The notes: generated by a model not told the origin, from the sequence alone. DNA of 64,000 nucleotides from Acanthococcus lagerstroemiae (GCA_031841125.1 CM063107.1:67591814-67655813), one strand, 5' to 3'. Shown: positions 46,544 to 58,408, counted from the first letter of the stretch. Numbers and translations are program-made.

Positions 46544-46779
46544 GAAGAGGATAACATCAAAACCGACATTTGCCATTTTACTCTAAGGGCGCAAATAGGC
46601 AAAATACTGTACACGGATGCAGGAATGTTTCTTGCTGTGCCTGTGAACGGGACTATGAAATACATACTGCATATTCACAGGCGCAGCAAAAGATATATTC
46701 TTGCACCCGTGGACAGTATTTCGCCTATATGCGCCCTTGGAATACAATGGCAAGTGTCAGTTTTGATTCTATCCTCTTC
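46544..46779. mobile_element. Hairpin MITE, family H, copy 2
   Basis: It starts GAAGAGGATAACATCAAAAC, mirrored at the right end, with paired inner phrases 'gcaaataggcaaaatact' and 'ttcacaggcgcagcaaaaga'. The flanking sequence aatt stands on both sides (46540-46543 and 46780-46783). It is the most intact of the three copies. Confidence 0.75.
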
Positions 46780-47925
46780 AATTATTCTGCACAAATAGTA
46801 AAGTGCATGATGATTAATTTTATTCTTCCTATAAAATAGGACGACCCTCTTCCAATGTCGTGATCAGAAATTATAAAATGAAATCGGAGTTATGTGCATG
46901 TACATGATTTTTGGGTCGTTGAAATATTATACAGAATACACATAAGAGAAATCTAATTAGGTCCTATCAAAATTCACAATACAAAAGCCCCCCCCCCCCT
47001 GAGGCTACCTATATAGTATTTTTTGTGACCAAATTTTTCTTAAGTCAGGATTTTTTCCTAGCCACTGCTGAGATACAGAATGTAATTTAAATCACAAAAA
47101 ATTGTCGTGACTGCTAGCAAAAACCACAAATCTCAAAGATATTACGGGCAGGATTTTCCAACAAACTTGCAAATGACTATAAATGTAGAAACAAAAAATA
47201 ATACTACCACGATCAAGCCCTAATGATACTAATACAACGAAACGACCGAAGGGGGATTTTCTTTAGCAAATCTTGTATATCTGATATAGAAGCCCACAGA
47301 ATAAAATCATGCATATGCACATTTCATTCACGCAATATTTTCATATTTTTAAACTAACTAACTCAGTTCCTAAAAACGACCTTGTACAATTAAAAGTATA
47401 GTTTTTGTCCAGGTACTGCAGCTTGAAATATGAAAGAAATTACGTTCAAGTAGGTTATATATATGTTAGGTACTTTCAATTCCAAGTTTTCCAACCCCAG
47501 AAAGAAATTACCACAATCTTCTTCCACTGAAGTTAATGACAGCGGCATTTTTCTATTCTTCATTCCTGAAAATACAAGAACTGGTTAGAAATTTGTACGA
47601 CTAAATTAGGTTACACATAGTACATTTTCTTCAGGCGTTAAACGCCTCAGGCTTGTAACCAGCCATTTGTGCAAGGAGGCAAAAACTACTCGTAAGATTC
47701 ATCAGAGACACGAGGTACTGCAGAGAGGAGAGACTGAAATTCACCCGTTGCCAAAATAAAAACGAGAAATTCAAACTCTATTTTCTATACCTAAGTAACT
47801 ATTTATCATTCTTTATGAATATTAAAGAAGAATTATGTTTGCATTTCAAAGATATGGCCTTTCAACTGAAAAGTTACACTCACTGGCATAAAAGTAACAT
47901 ACAATGTGCTATTAATTTTTGTCCG
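46780..47925. other. Intergenic DNA without recognised features
   Basis: A poly(C) run lies at about 46987-46999. No gene or repeat is otherwise recognised. Confidence 0.4.
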
Positions 47926-48226
47926 TGTCGGAGTGTGAGTGAACTTGGTAATATTCCATTTGTAGGGTGTCTGTCACATGACCTACATAGGAGAAACAGG
48001 CAGAAAATTCACAACCAGAATCAAAGAAAATGAAAAATTACAGAAGTTAAATGATGACAAATCACTGTTTGGAAAACACTGCAATGAGCAAGGATACAAC
48101 AATGACAAATTAACAGAAAAGTACAAAATCCTAATCATAGAAAACAACACAAGAAAAAGAAAATTAAAAGAACAACTAGAAATAATAAACGCCAAAACAA
48201 AACAACCTAATAAACACAACAACTGA
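47926..48226 (+). pseudogene. Penelope-like element, C-terminal GIY-YIG endonuclease fragment
   Basis: The frame around 47970-48226 reads 'GVCHMTYIGETGRKFTTRIK' and continues 'SLFGKHCNEQGY' to a Lys-rich end '..TKQPNKHNN'. 'TYIGETGR-F-TRIKE' is the start of the GIY-YIG nuclease domain found at the C-terminus of Penelope-like retroelements; a downstream His and Glu/Asn-rich part follows. The reverse transcriptase that should precede it is absent, so this is a truncated copy. Confidence 0.65.
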
Positions 48227-48533
48227 GTTCCAAAGCGAGAACTTATTCCAACTAATAACATAACACCCTCGGATTGAACAGACTGCACAATCACAGACAA
48301 CCAATAGGATCATACAACTAACAACACTCACTGATTGGACAGACTTCATAATCACAGGCAACCAGTAGGAGCACACGACTAAACAGGTTCACCATACGGT
48401 ACTACTCTCGACTATGACCACAGGACCTCAAGAGACAAGTCTCATTTAGGGTACGCCACTGATGATGGGTTCACAACCGAACGCGCTCTGGACTACAGAA
48501 GAAGAAAAAGTGAATTGGCACACCCTGCAAATG
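48102..48533 (+). repeat. Penelope-like element: upstream direct repeat (pseudo-LTR-like)
   Basis: This C-terminal coding end plus non-coding tail is repeated in the same orientation at 49134-49512. Shared phrases include 'acaactagaaataata', 'taacataacaccc', 'agactgcacaatcacaga', 'gtctcatttagggta' and 'ctctggactacagaaga'. This copy also has an internal duplication ('gattggacagacttcataat'). Confidence 0.7.
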
Positions 48534-49268
48534 GAATATTACCAAGTTCACTCACACTCCAAAACGGACACTAAGTTCAAACTCCGCCAGGCGAAGGAGA
48601 TTTATAGACACCTAAAGACGAAGACCAAACTCGCAAAGACGATGACCAAAATCTGGTTTAATACTGAATGCTTGAGGAACAACATAGTACCGAAGTACGC
48701 GACTTTAAACATGAAGACAGAGACAGCCGAGCGGCCCGCGACACGAAGAAACAAGCACAGGTAATTAGAATCAAAAATGAAATACACGAACTACACAAAT
48801 ATAGGGACAGATTAAATACGGAACTATACGACCAATACCTTCACACTCACGCAGCCACTAGAACACCAACACATAGAACACCATGTATACCAAAAGAAGG
48901 GAAAGAATACATAGACAAAGAGAAAAACCGTTATGCTGACACAGTAGATACTAAAGAAACTCACACTAAAACAAAAAGGAGAAAACACGCAACAGGACCA
49001 AAACCGACAGCACAAATTCGCACCGAAGACAGGAAACATGACGACTATAAGAAGAAACTATCTCCTGGACAAATGGAACAAATACAACACAACAGAACAT
49101 AAAAGCGACAAAACAAATGACCAGAAACATAACAATGACAAATTGACAGAAGAGTACAAAATCCTACACATAGAAAATAACACAAGAAGTCGAAAATTTA
49201 AAGAACAACTAGAAATAATAAAGGCAAAAACAAAACAAAACAACCTAATAAACGAACACAACAACTAA
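48534..49268 (+). pseudogene. Penelope-like element, N-terminal part joined to the C-terminal end, no reverse transcriptase
   Basis: Two overlapping frames (48462-48764 and 48668-49102) give the N-terminal region of a Penelope-like protein: 'KIWFNTECLRNNIVPKYATL' and, after a frame change, 'IKNEIHELHKYRDRLNTELY'. A Lys-rich stretch follows. At about 49110 the text jumps straight to the C-terminal end '..NDKLTEEYKILHIENNTRS' and stops at 49268. No reverse-transcriptase motif lies between them. The unit is an internally deleted, non-autonomous derivative between two direct repeats. Confidence 0.6.
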
Positions 49269-49512
49269 CTTCCAAAGTGAGAACGTATTCCAGCTAATAA
49301 CATAACACCCACGGATTGGATAGACTGCACAATCACAGACAACCAATAGGAGCACACGACTAAACAGGTTTACCATATGGTACTACTCTCGATTATGACT
49401 ACAGGACCACAAGAGACAAGTCTCATTTAGGGTACTCCACTGATGATGGCATAACAGCCGGAAGCACTCTGGACTACAGAAGAAGATGAAGTATATTGGC
49501 ACACCATAAAAA
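49134..49512 (+). repeat. Penelope-like element: downstream direct repeat
   Basis: Second copy of the end region described at 48102-48533, lacking the internal duplication. The tandem order tail, N-terminus, tail is typical for Penelope-like elements. Confidence 0.7.
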
Positions 49513-49935
49513 GGAGTAAAATAACATTGCTACGCGAAAATAAAGTTGTCAAACTCTGATTTTCTGTGCTTAGTTAACAGCAAGGTTTTTAGGTTGGACT
49601 ATTTAGCAGGACGCACAGACGTCAATGACGTCACTGAAGTGGCAATCGCACAGGCCGCTCACGGGAACAGAGCTTTTTTCGATCTTTACTCATAACTGAT
49701 TACTACTTGCAACTGCGTACCACATTTCGAATTCGATGTGTTAGTTCGCTGATGAAAAATTCGAAATCGTAGATTCTCCAAAGGCATAGGAATAATCATG
49801 CATTCTGCAAAGGTCTTCAGTATCTTTTCTGTCATCTTTGACGCCGCTAGTTCCGTATCACCTGCGACCAAAATAAATTTGTTATAATTAGTACGATTAA
49901 AAAAATGGTAATGGTAAATAAGCGAATGTTCACTA

Positions 49936-50930
49936 GATTATTTATTTATTTATTATTTATTTTCAACGATGGCAGTTTCTCCTTAACCTAATTACTGTGC
50001 GACTATAGCAGTGAACTGGGGGGGGGGTCTCCTCCCCATCGCTGTCATTAACCCATGTTAGGGCATAGGCCTCCTCGCGTCTTTTCCATTCGACTTTGTT
50101 GGCGGCTACTCTCCTCCACTTTGGGACAAATTCCTTCCTAAATTCGTCCCGCCAACGCGTCAGTAGCCTACCTTTATGCATTTTCTCATTGTATGGCACC
50201 CAGGCCTCTACTTTTTATGTCCACCTCCCGTCTTGTCTCAAGATATGACCCGCATACTTCCATTTTTGTTTTTTGATTACCATCCCTGTCTTTTGCTTTT
50301 GTTACCCAACTTATCTTCTTGTTCTCAATTCTATTATTCTTATTTATGCCTAAAGTACTTCTCTCCATTGCTTTTTGAATGGTTTGTAGTTTTTTTACAT
50401 TAGCTTTTGTTAAAGCTCACGTTTGGGCGCCGCACACGAACACCGACAGAGTACAAAACTTTCCCATATTTTGGTTTTGAGGTACCTTCCTTTGAAAATT
50501 TTTTTTAATGCCCAAAAGTTTTTCCGCCCTTTTTGTATCCTTTTCCACTCAGTTCTTTTTCCCTTTTATTTTTGAACTAAATGAATTGCTCCAAATATTC
50601 CACTTCCTCTACCCATCAATTTCTACCCCGCTTATTTCGAATTTTTCTATTTTTTTTTTTGCCAGTACTTTGGATCTTGCTCTGTTTATATGTAGACCGG
50701 CTTCTCTACTCCTGGCAGTAAATTATTCTCCCATTTCCTTTAATTCTCTTGACAAATTGGCAATTATTACTACGTCATCCGCGAGTCTCAAGTTGCTTCA
50801 GTACTCACCATCGACCCTCAACCCTTTCCTCACCCAATCCATTTTCCTAAATACTTCTTCAAGTATACTGTGGAATAGATTAGGAGAGAGTGGATCTCCT
50901 CATCTTACCCCCTATTGACAATATTTTTTC
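49936..50930 (-). pseudogene. RTE-like LINE, 5'-truncated, minus strand
   Basis: On the minus strand, from about 50930 down, broken frames read 'SPNLFHSILEEVFRKMDWV', 'LRLADDVVIIANLSRELKE' (the catalytic ADD region), 'KKQKWKYAGHILRQDGRW' and 'RDEFRKEFVPKWRRVAANKV' with 'EWKRREEAYALTW'. This is the second half of an RTE reverse transcriptase and its usual tail. The minus-strand 3' end is a run of ATAAATAAAT near 49938-49968. Several stops and frameshifts are present. It is a different copy from those at 4.3 and 8-10.6 kb. Confidence 0.75.
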
Positions 50931-51399
50931 GATATCCTTATTATTTTCGCGTTTATACCAAATGTACATAGTAGATACCGTACAAAAAACAGTGACAGAT
51001 TCAAAAAGCAATCATTGGAGAGGAGTGATGCAGAATGGGTAAGAATTTTGTAGTTTTTGTAGTTTCTGTAGTTTTTACCCCCCCCCCCCCCCATTCATGA
51101 GTGCTGATATTTTTTGCTCTAACCGAAATAATTGAGAAATACTTAGCATGTTTTAAACAACTATTTTGTTATTATTTATCTCTTATTGACGTTGAAAATG
51201 AAAATAACTTCACATGTGCTCTGTTAATTTTTTTCAACTCGCTGAATTATTGACTAAGTGACAAATCTAGAAACATTATTTTTGTTCATCACAATACAAC
51301 CTAATTTTTTTTTCATCAAAGCAGGAGGGTAAGTAGTCCTTACAACTAGCAAAGTCTTCTCACCTTCAGTGATCTTGTAAAAATCGTTGATCATTGAAA

Positions 51400-52110
51400 A
51401 AGGCTTATTACTTAAAACTCTTGACGCGTTTTTAAAAATTGTTTAAGCTTCATCAAGACTGTTCAAAATGCATTTACGACTCCTCATGACTCTTCCAAAT
51501 TTGATTATGGCTCTACAAAGCATGATTAAGTCTTTTTAGAACTCTTGAAGCTTTTTTAGGCTCGTATAAGACTCTGCATTTGTATACTATCACTCCAAAA
51601 TTTGCTCAAGATTTTACCTATGAGGTTTTTATTCCATTTACCGACTGTTCAAGACTCATTTTAGAAACACTATACGATTCTTTCAGAATTTGTTAGGGTT
51701 CGATCAAGCCCAAGATTATTTTTGCCTCATATAAGACAAGTAAATGCTCTCCAAGGTTCTTCTAGACCCTTTAAAAATTCGCTAAGACTATTCAAGACTC
51801 GGTGCATATTTTTATGACTCTTCCGAATTCGGTAAACACTCCTTAGGATTAATACTAGTAACGCAAATGAGATTAATTTTATACTAATTACAAAAATGCA
51901 AATTACTCTTTAGGATTCTTCTAGATTTAATTAGGATACCTCTGCAAGGCTTGAACACGACTTGATGTCGAGACACCTGACGACTGTTATGAGATATTTC
52001 AAGACTCATTTACAACTTTCATAACTTTTTATGCTTCTTTAGGATTCCTTAAGACTCTGCAAAACTCTAACCGCTTATTTAAGACTCCGTACGACTGCAA
52101 TTTTTGAGAA
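51400..52110 (+). repeat. Degenerate short-period repeat rich in AAGACTCTTC
   Basis: Variants of 'gactcttcaa', 'aagactc' and 'tcaagactca' recur every 20-35 bases over about 700 bases, with spacers of mixed AT-rich sequence. I see no terminal inverted repeats. It may be an old minisatellite or the remains of a word-built element. Confidence 0.4.
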
Positions 52111-53184
52111 TAATTTTATGTCGTTAGTATTTCTCTCTGGAGAGGCAACTGCTACCTTAGTTCTCTCGTGTTTCTGCGCCTATTCCGAAAGAAATTATCA
52201 TGGAAATTTATAAGCAAATGTAAGAACGAATCGAATTTGATTTACGTAATAAATTGAAAAATCTTATCTCTTGCGATTCGCGTGGGAAAACTTCTCCATG
52301 AGCACGAATATAAGGGCGTTAAATATACTAAAGTCGCTATTCGGTATTCCTAATTTCCTATCACCTTTATCAAGTGTAAATTGCGTAAATAATTTATATT
52401 TAAAGTTGAAACTAGAAGAACTCTGAATTTTAGGGAAAACAAAACAGATGTGACAAGACTACCCACTTCTGAAGGTTTGTTTCTTGGCTCGCACCGGATC
52501 AGTTCGATGGAATTCTATACATTAATTTGTTCTTCCAATCTGTCAATCGTTCGAAAACTCGAGCACAATGGACTGGCGGTGTCTTCGCTCTCTGTCAGAT
52601 TATTATGGTGTGTCTATTTCATTTTCTCAGCAACTTTAACTAAAATCATAAGAAAAGGATAGATAAACTAAACAGCAAAATCCTCCAAATGATTTCTGTA
52701 AATATTCATCCGTGTTACATACAATGAATATAAAACTAAAACCATATAGTTTTCTGAAGTTTTCAACCACAACCCATGTTAACACTGCGATATACTATCA
52801 ATTTGTGCTGAAAAATGAACTACCTAATAAATAAATTCAGCTAGGTAATATTCACTGTCTTCAACTTGATGCAGACTTTTTTATTCGCTTAAATGAGATT
52901 AGAAGTGACAATTTTCAAATCAACAATCCAAACTATTCGAGAAAATCCAGCACGGTTACTATCCGAACAACCACAGAAGACTCCCAATTATCTAACCTAA
53001 TTGATGTTGAAAAGGAGGTCCAATAAGGAAATAGACGGATAATCTGAAAATGTTGCACAGTCTGTAGAAGGAGGGAAGGCGCATTTGAAACAAGTGCAGT
53101 GCGGGTACACATATTTGTTTATTCAAAAAATTATTAGGTACCACACAAATTTAGGAAAATATAATGAGAAAAATCCCATATTAT
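52111..53184. other. Intergenic DNA without recognised features
   Basis: No gene, RNA or clear repeat is seen. Confidence 0.4.
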
Positions 53185-53371
53185 GAAGGGGTTAGAATCA
53201 AAACCGACATTTTCCATTTTACTTCCAGGGCACAAATAGGCAAAATACTGTAGACGGGTGCAGGAATATCTTTTGCTGCTCCTGTGAACATGGAGTATGC
53301 AATACATACTGCATATCCAAAGTCGCAGCAAGAGATAAATCCCACACTCATGTATAGTATTTTCCCTATTT

Positions 53372-54882
53372 GAGGAGTTATCTGTCAAAAGGACGCATGA
53401 CGAACAGGTGCCCTTTTTGCGGATATGCTGATTTTCGAATTCTGCATGTCCTACTCTTTAGGAACCAGTTGAAAATTTTTCCAAAGTCAACGAATTCACC
53501 GTACCATGCCGTCTTAAATACGTTCCTCTATCCTCTACGAGAATACGTATATCAGTGTTGTTAGACATAACAAAACAAAATGACAAAATGACAATTGAAT
53601 TTTAGGAATTTTGTCATAATGACAAAACCATTTCCCAGTTTTGTCATATGACAAAATGGAAATGACATAACAAAAAAATGAATCAATGACAAAACAATTT
53701 TGTCATGCCATTTTGTCATTCCAATATTACGTTGGTGGAAAAGAACAAGGATCAAGAAGTTAAGAAAGACTAGAAGAACATGGAACTAGTGTCTTAGAAA
53801 ATGTATCTAAACCAACCCATGCATTAGATCCTTTTTCTCAGACACTTTTTGTTAAAGAAGTGATCAGCTATCAGCCATCAGTCAAAACTTAAGAAGTCAA
53901 CCCAAGCCAGAGGAGTGATCACGTATGATTTACTGTAAGCGTGTAGCAAACTTCAACTATCATTAAGTCGATTAGAAATTCACTTTCAAAGAAAATTTGT
54001 CCTAAATTCGACTGCATCATCGCCAAAAAATTAAATTATAATCAGTTCTACTGGCAGAATAATTTTTACTCGTTTTTTTTACCCTACTAAAGATAGCAGT
54101 GTTTCTATTTGAAGGTACACGTCAACAACATGGTCACTCACTTATTTTCACCCGCTAACAACCGCGCACCGCGCAGGCAATTTTGCAGCGCACTCTAGTG
54201 CAGGTTTAAATCCCAATTTCTTTTTAGCCTCCAAGTATGCAACCTTTGTTAAAATAACATTGGTGATTGGTAGGATTGGATTGAATGTAAAAATAGTAAA
54301 ATACCTTAAAATTTGTGGATATGACAAAATAATTTTGTCATGACATAACAAAATGACAAAACTCCAAACATGACAAAACTCATGACATAACAAAAAAAAG
54401 TGAAATGCTCGTCCCACAAAATGACAAAAAACCGTTTTGTCTAACAACACTGGAATATAAATACATAATAACTCATCATACAGCGAGTTAGGAATTGTGT
54501 ATTTTGTTCCATAAGTTGTATAACTGTATGGAAACAAGCAAAATAGAAGAGTAATACATGAAATTCACCGATATTATCTTATGGGAAAACAGCTACTGAT
54601 AACCGTGATAACTATAATATGTCCCACAACACCAATCTTCCCACGGATCTAAAAAGGACGCATGTCATCCTCCTTCTTTCTGAATTCGTCCACGTTCGTT
54701 TCTGAATGAACTAAACAAGAACTAGTCATTTCTATTAATGAAATCACAGTGAACATTTTTTATAATAACTCATATTTTTCAATTATATCAGTCTGAAAGG
54801 AGTATTTCAGTTTGAAAACTTTGAAGTTGTTTTTCTCAAAACCAAAATCGCTGACATGCGTCCTTCTGACAGGTAACTCCTC
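53372..54882. mobile_element. Nested TIR element with GAGGAGTTA ends
   Basis: The left end GAGGAGTTATCTGTCAAAAG and the following GACGCATG are mirrored at the right with two changes over about 28 bases. The flanking sequence attt occurs on both sides (53368-53371 and 54883-54886). An internal copy of 'ggacgcatg' lies at 54657. It carries a further element at 53553-54452 and no transposase. Confidence 0.75.
53553..54452. mobile_element. Doubly nested hAT-like element built on TGACAAAA
   Basis: The ends CAGTGTTGTTAGACA and TGTCTAACAACACTG are perfectly inverted (15 bp). The word 'tgacaaaa' or its complement 'ttttgtca' occurs more than fifteen times, packed into 53565-53720 and 54305-54440. The middle is unrelated unique sequence. 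I see no convincing 8 bp duplication. Confidence 0.75.
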
Positions 54883-54935
54883 ATTTGCACCCTTGGAGTG
54901 AAAGGCAAATGTCGGTTTTGATTCTAACCTATTCA

Positions 54936-56689
54936 TTCCGTTGAAAAAATTAAGCCTTTTTGAAAAATTCAGGAATGCTGGTTGGACGTTTCTTGTTAGT
55001 TTCTTTAAGAACGCCGACAATAACAGCTATATTGATGTTGGGTGTTCTACGTTACCATGCGGAGTACCGACAGACAGTATGCGTGTATTATCAGCCAGCA
55101 GTGGCAACAGGGAGTCCCGAATACTTCAAGAGATGTTCATTCACGCTTACTGACAAACTAATTAACAGGATATGCAATAGGTTTGAATTCGGATGAGGTT
55201 GGAGAGAAAAGTTGAGTCGATTATAATTCGAATATGGAATGGTATAATCGCGAGTCGGATAGTTGGGAATCTATAGTGCATTTAACTGCAAAACTATATT
55301 ATTTATAAAACTGAATTCGAACTGAAAATTTCAGCTGTCGCATTCTCAACTCTTTATCAATCACTAACTATTAAATTTTTTACTTACTTCGTTGCATTCC
55401 TTCGAGGAAACACTTTCAAAATGTCCGTCATGTCAATGATAATTTTACTCAGTAAAAAGCCATAAAGATCGTGCTCTTGGTAGAAATCTGATTATTAGTT
55501 CGATGAGATGTAACTTTAGTTTGTGAAACGGCATCTGCGTAACATCGTCGTGATAGTCTTCTCTGGAAATTTTCACGATTTAAATCAGCGGTTGCTATGC
55601 ACGGCCTCCATATACAAAGATATAATTTCCAACTTACATGTTGCCAGACAGGTTCGAAAATTACACTAAAATGAAAAGTGGACGAGGTGCAATGCATATT
55701 TGATGTAGGTAACAAAATCCCTTGAATTATCTCAATAAAGTAGCATATGAAACACTGATTGTGTAAAATTTAATTTTGATTATTGTCCGAAATCATCAAG
55801 AAATAGGTATCTAACGTATTATTGCACTCAGATCTACTGCATGGGAACTTAATACGTCGCATAATTCAAATGAAGCAAACGAGATACCGTATATTTTCTA
55901 TTCCGGGGTTCAAGCCATGTTAAAATTGACTCGCATGCAAAAAGAAGAAAAATAAATAGCTCACATATAGTCGAATACCTTTTAGAAACCATTAGCCATT
56001 ACCGCTTACTCGGCACAACACAATACTTGTTGCTTCCACGCATTCAACATGCCCATCCCTACAGTTAATTTGCGGGCCAAAACCGAAAGAAACAGATCAA
56101 AATTAAATGTAACGCCATAAAAAATCGCCCTTTTCTTATCTACATTCCTTAGAATTTGTTCGCAGACAACGGAATGAATATGAATGTGTATCTCACTAGA
56201 CTGACAATGTAATGTCAGAGTACAAATGGCGGAAGTCATGTAAATATAGTGAAAATCAAACTACTTTTGCGGGGAAAATTAATTTATTCCACCCCGCGGA
56301 TGCAGGCGGTCACTGAATTTTGTTATTAAAACTATAGATATCTACAAGAGGCATTAAATCATAAGATATATGTACAGTACTTACTCGGCAAGTGGCATGA
56401 GAAGTTGAATTGCGGGAAGCCATGTTTCATAATATTGAAAAATAAAGTCACTAGCCGAAATTTCACGGTCAAAGTGATAATGCTTGTTTCATAAAATGTT
56501 TAGATCTACAAATAGCCTACTTGAGAATAATTTGAAAACTCAACTTAGTAATTAAAACATTGAACAAGTTCAACCTTTAAATCTGGTTGCAATACAACAA
56601 CTAAAACAAAAATGGAAACCAATTTGCAAGTCACGGTTCATAACCTCTATTCACCTCTACCTTTGTTATTTGATTTTTGAGCATCAATT
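54936..56689. other. Intergenic DNA without recognised features
   Basis: No supported gene. Short open frames here lack splice context or recognisable domains. Confidence 0.4.
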
Positions 56690-56947
56690 GGACGCTGTTT
56701 AACAAAAGGGAACTAACCCACAAAATCTGTTTTTTGAGAACACGTGATTCGAAGTTCAAGAGTCATATTATGTTGAAACTATATGGCATTGTGTTTACTG
56801 ATAAGCTTTTTTCAACATGAATACACATTTTTGAATCGGGCCCAATTTTGAAAAATTATACGTTTTACGCTCTTTGCAAAGATACTAATAACTCATTTTG
56901 CTTACAAAATACAAATGTTAGTTGGTTCCTTTTGTTGAACAGCGTCT
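56690..56947 (+). mobile_element. Family G MITE, copy 1
   Basis: It starts GGACGCTGTTTAACAAAAGG and ends with the inverted match. The body includes 'ttttttgagaacacgtgatt', 'gtttactgataagctttttt' and 'gggcccaattttgaaaaatt'. It is about 255 bp and non-coding. Confidence 0.75.
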
Positions 56948-56967
56948 AAATGGGGAGGATACAATAT

Positions 56968-57232
56968 GGACGCTGTTCAGCAAAAGGGAACCAACTAGCA
57001 AAATCCGCTTTTTGAGAACATGTGATCCGAAGTTCAAGAGCCATGTAGAAACTATAATAAATAAGGCATTGCGTTCACTGATACCTAAGCTTTTTTCAAC
57101 TTGAGTAGGTACAAATTTTTAAATGGGGCCCAATTTTGAAAAATCCTACGTTTTAGGCTCTTTTCAACAATACTAATAATAACTCATTTTGTTTACAAAT
57201 GTTAGTTGGTTCCCTTTTGTTGAACAGTGTCC
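56968..57232 (+). mobile_element. Family G MITE, copy 2
   Basis: Same ends and body as copy 1, only 20 bases away and in the same orientation. The flanking text allows a TA duplication (ata|TGGACG ... GTCCA|tatt), consistent with a Tc1/mariner-type origin. Confidence 0.75.
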
Positions 57233-57363
57233 ATATTATGCGCTTGTTTCCAGCTTGTATACCAACTTACGTTAATGCTTCCGCTTCCGGCCTATTAATC
57301 AATAAGCTTACGAACGTTTGCTGGATCCATCCTGAATGCTTGATTGCAAGAATGATGTACATA

Positions 57364-57720
57364 ACTAAAGTCGATTCCAAATTAAGTACGCCCAAATTTC
57401 CAAGGGGCAAGATAGGTGGCTTCACACTGAGAGTTCAATGATACGTACTTTATTTTAGTGTTCACCAATCACAGTATGTTTACATTTTTATTGTAAAATC
57501 TGATGTTCGTGTTTCGAGTTTTAATACTATCGGGATTTGGAATTTTTAAATCGAAATGTCTCCTCCAATTGCAAATCCGTCTCCTGTAATCTTCGTTTCA
57601 GTGCGAACGCACTCCCCGTCTCGTTGCACTTCACCGCGGTACATCTAATGATTTAGTGATAATTCGTGTATTGCGGATAGTGGCGGGTGTACTTAATTTG
57701 GAATCGACTTATAGTGATGG
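57364..57720. repeat. Inverted repeat pair
   Basis: 'aagtcgattccaaattaagt' with 'acgccc' (57368-57394) recurs inverted at about 57686-57711 as 'gtacttaatttggaatcgac'. The arms are about 300 bases apart. This may be the ends of a decayed element. Confidence 0.5.
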
Positions 57721-58063
57721 AAATGGGAATATGCTAATTTTTAAAATGCTGAGCATTTTGAGAATATTCTCAGCATATGCTCGTTGAGTAAATGCTCCAA
57801 AATTTGAGCATATGCTCAATGAGCAAATGATCAGTCAAGCATTAAAATAATGAGCATTTACCCGAGCATTTTCTCAGTTTTTGATCATTTTTTCATTTAT
57901 ACAGATAAAACTAATATAAATTTCGAAAATGCTGAGCATATGCTCATCCAATAGAAAATGCTCTGCCATTTCAAGTTCAAGTATATTCTCATGCTGAGCA
58001 TATGCTCGAGTATTTTGAGAATATGCTCATCAAAAGAAAATGCTTGAGCATTTTCCATTACTA
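57712..58063. mobile_element. hAT-like element built on GAGCATATGCTC
   Basis: The ends TAGTGATGGAAATG and CATTTTCCATTACTA are imperfect inverted repeats. 'gagcatatgctc', 'tgctgagcat' and 'gagcattt' variants fill nearly the whole interior on both strands. The flanks do not give a clear 8 bp duplication. Confidence 0.65.
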
Positions 58064-58117
58064 CTATACATACATAATACATAATATGCCGAGCTGATGC
58101 TAAAGGTTCGAGTGACA

Positions 58118-58369
58118 TGGACGCTGTTTAACAAAAGGGAACTAACCAACAAAATCCGCTTTTTGAGAACACGTGATTCGAAGTTCAAGAGACATGCATA
58201 GAAATTATATGGCATTGCGTTTATTGATAAGCTTTTTTCAACGTGAGTGCACATTTTTGAATCGGGGGCCAATTTTGAAAAATTCTACGTTTTATGCTCT
58301 TTCCAACAATACTAATAATTCATTTTGTTTACAAATGTGGGTGAGTTCCCTTTTGTTAAACAGCGTCCA
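58118..58369 (+). mobile_element. Family G MITE, copy 3
   Basis: It starts TGGACGCTGTTTAACAAAAG and ends 'cccttttgttaaacagcg' with TCCA. The body is the same as in copies 1 and 2. Confidence 0.75.
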
Positions 58370-58408
58370 AATGAACTCGACTTCTTCGCAAACTTGCATG
58401 AGGAGAAC

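Larger units (their letters stand above)
53185..54935. mobile_element. Hairpin MITE, family H, copy 3, split by a nested element
   Basis: The left part, 53185-53371, begins GAAGGGGTTAGAATCAAAAC and runs past the centre of the hairpin to 'ccctattt'. The right part resumes at 54883 with 'atttgcacccttggagtg' and ends 'gttttgattctaacct' near 54935. Between them sits the element at 53372-54882. Confidence 0.7.

Noticed and set aside
57712..58063. 8 bp target-site duplication for the GAGCATATGCTC element
   Set aside because: The flanks tcgactta and ctatacat do not match well enough, so I did not claim one.
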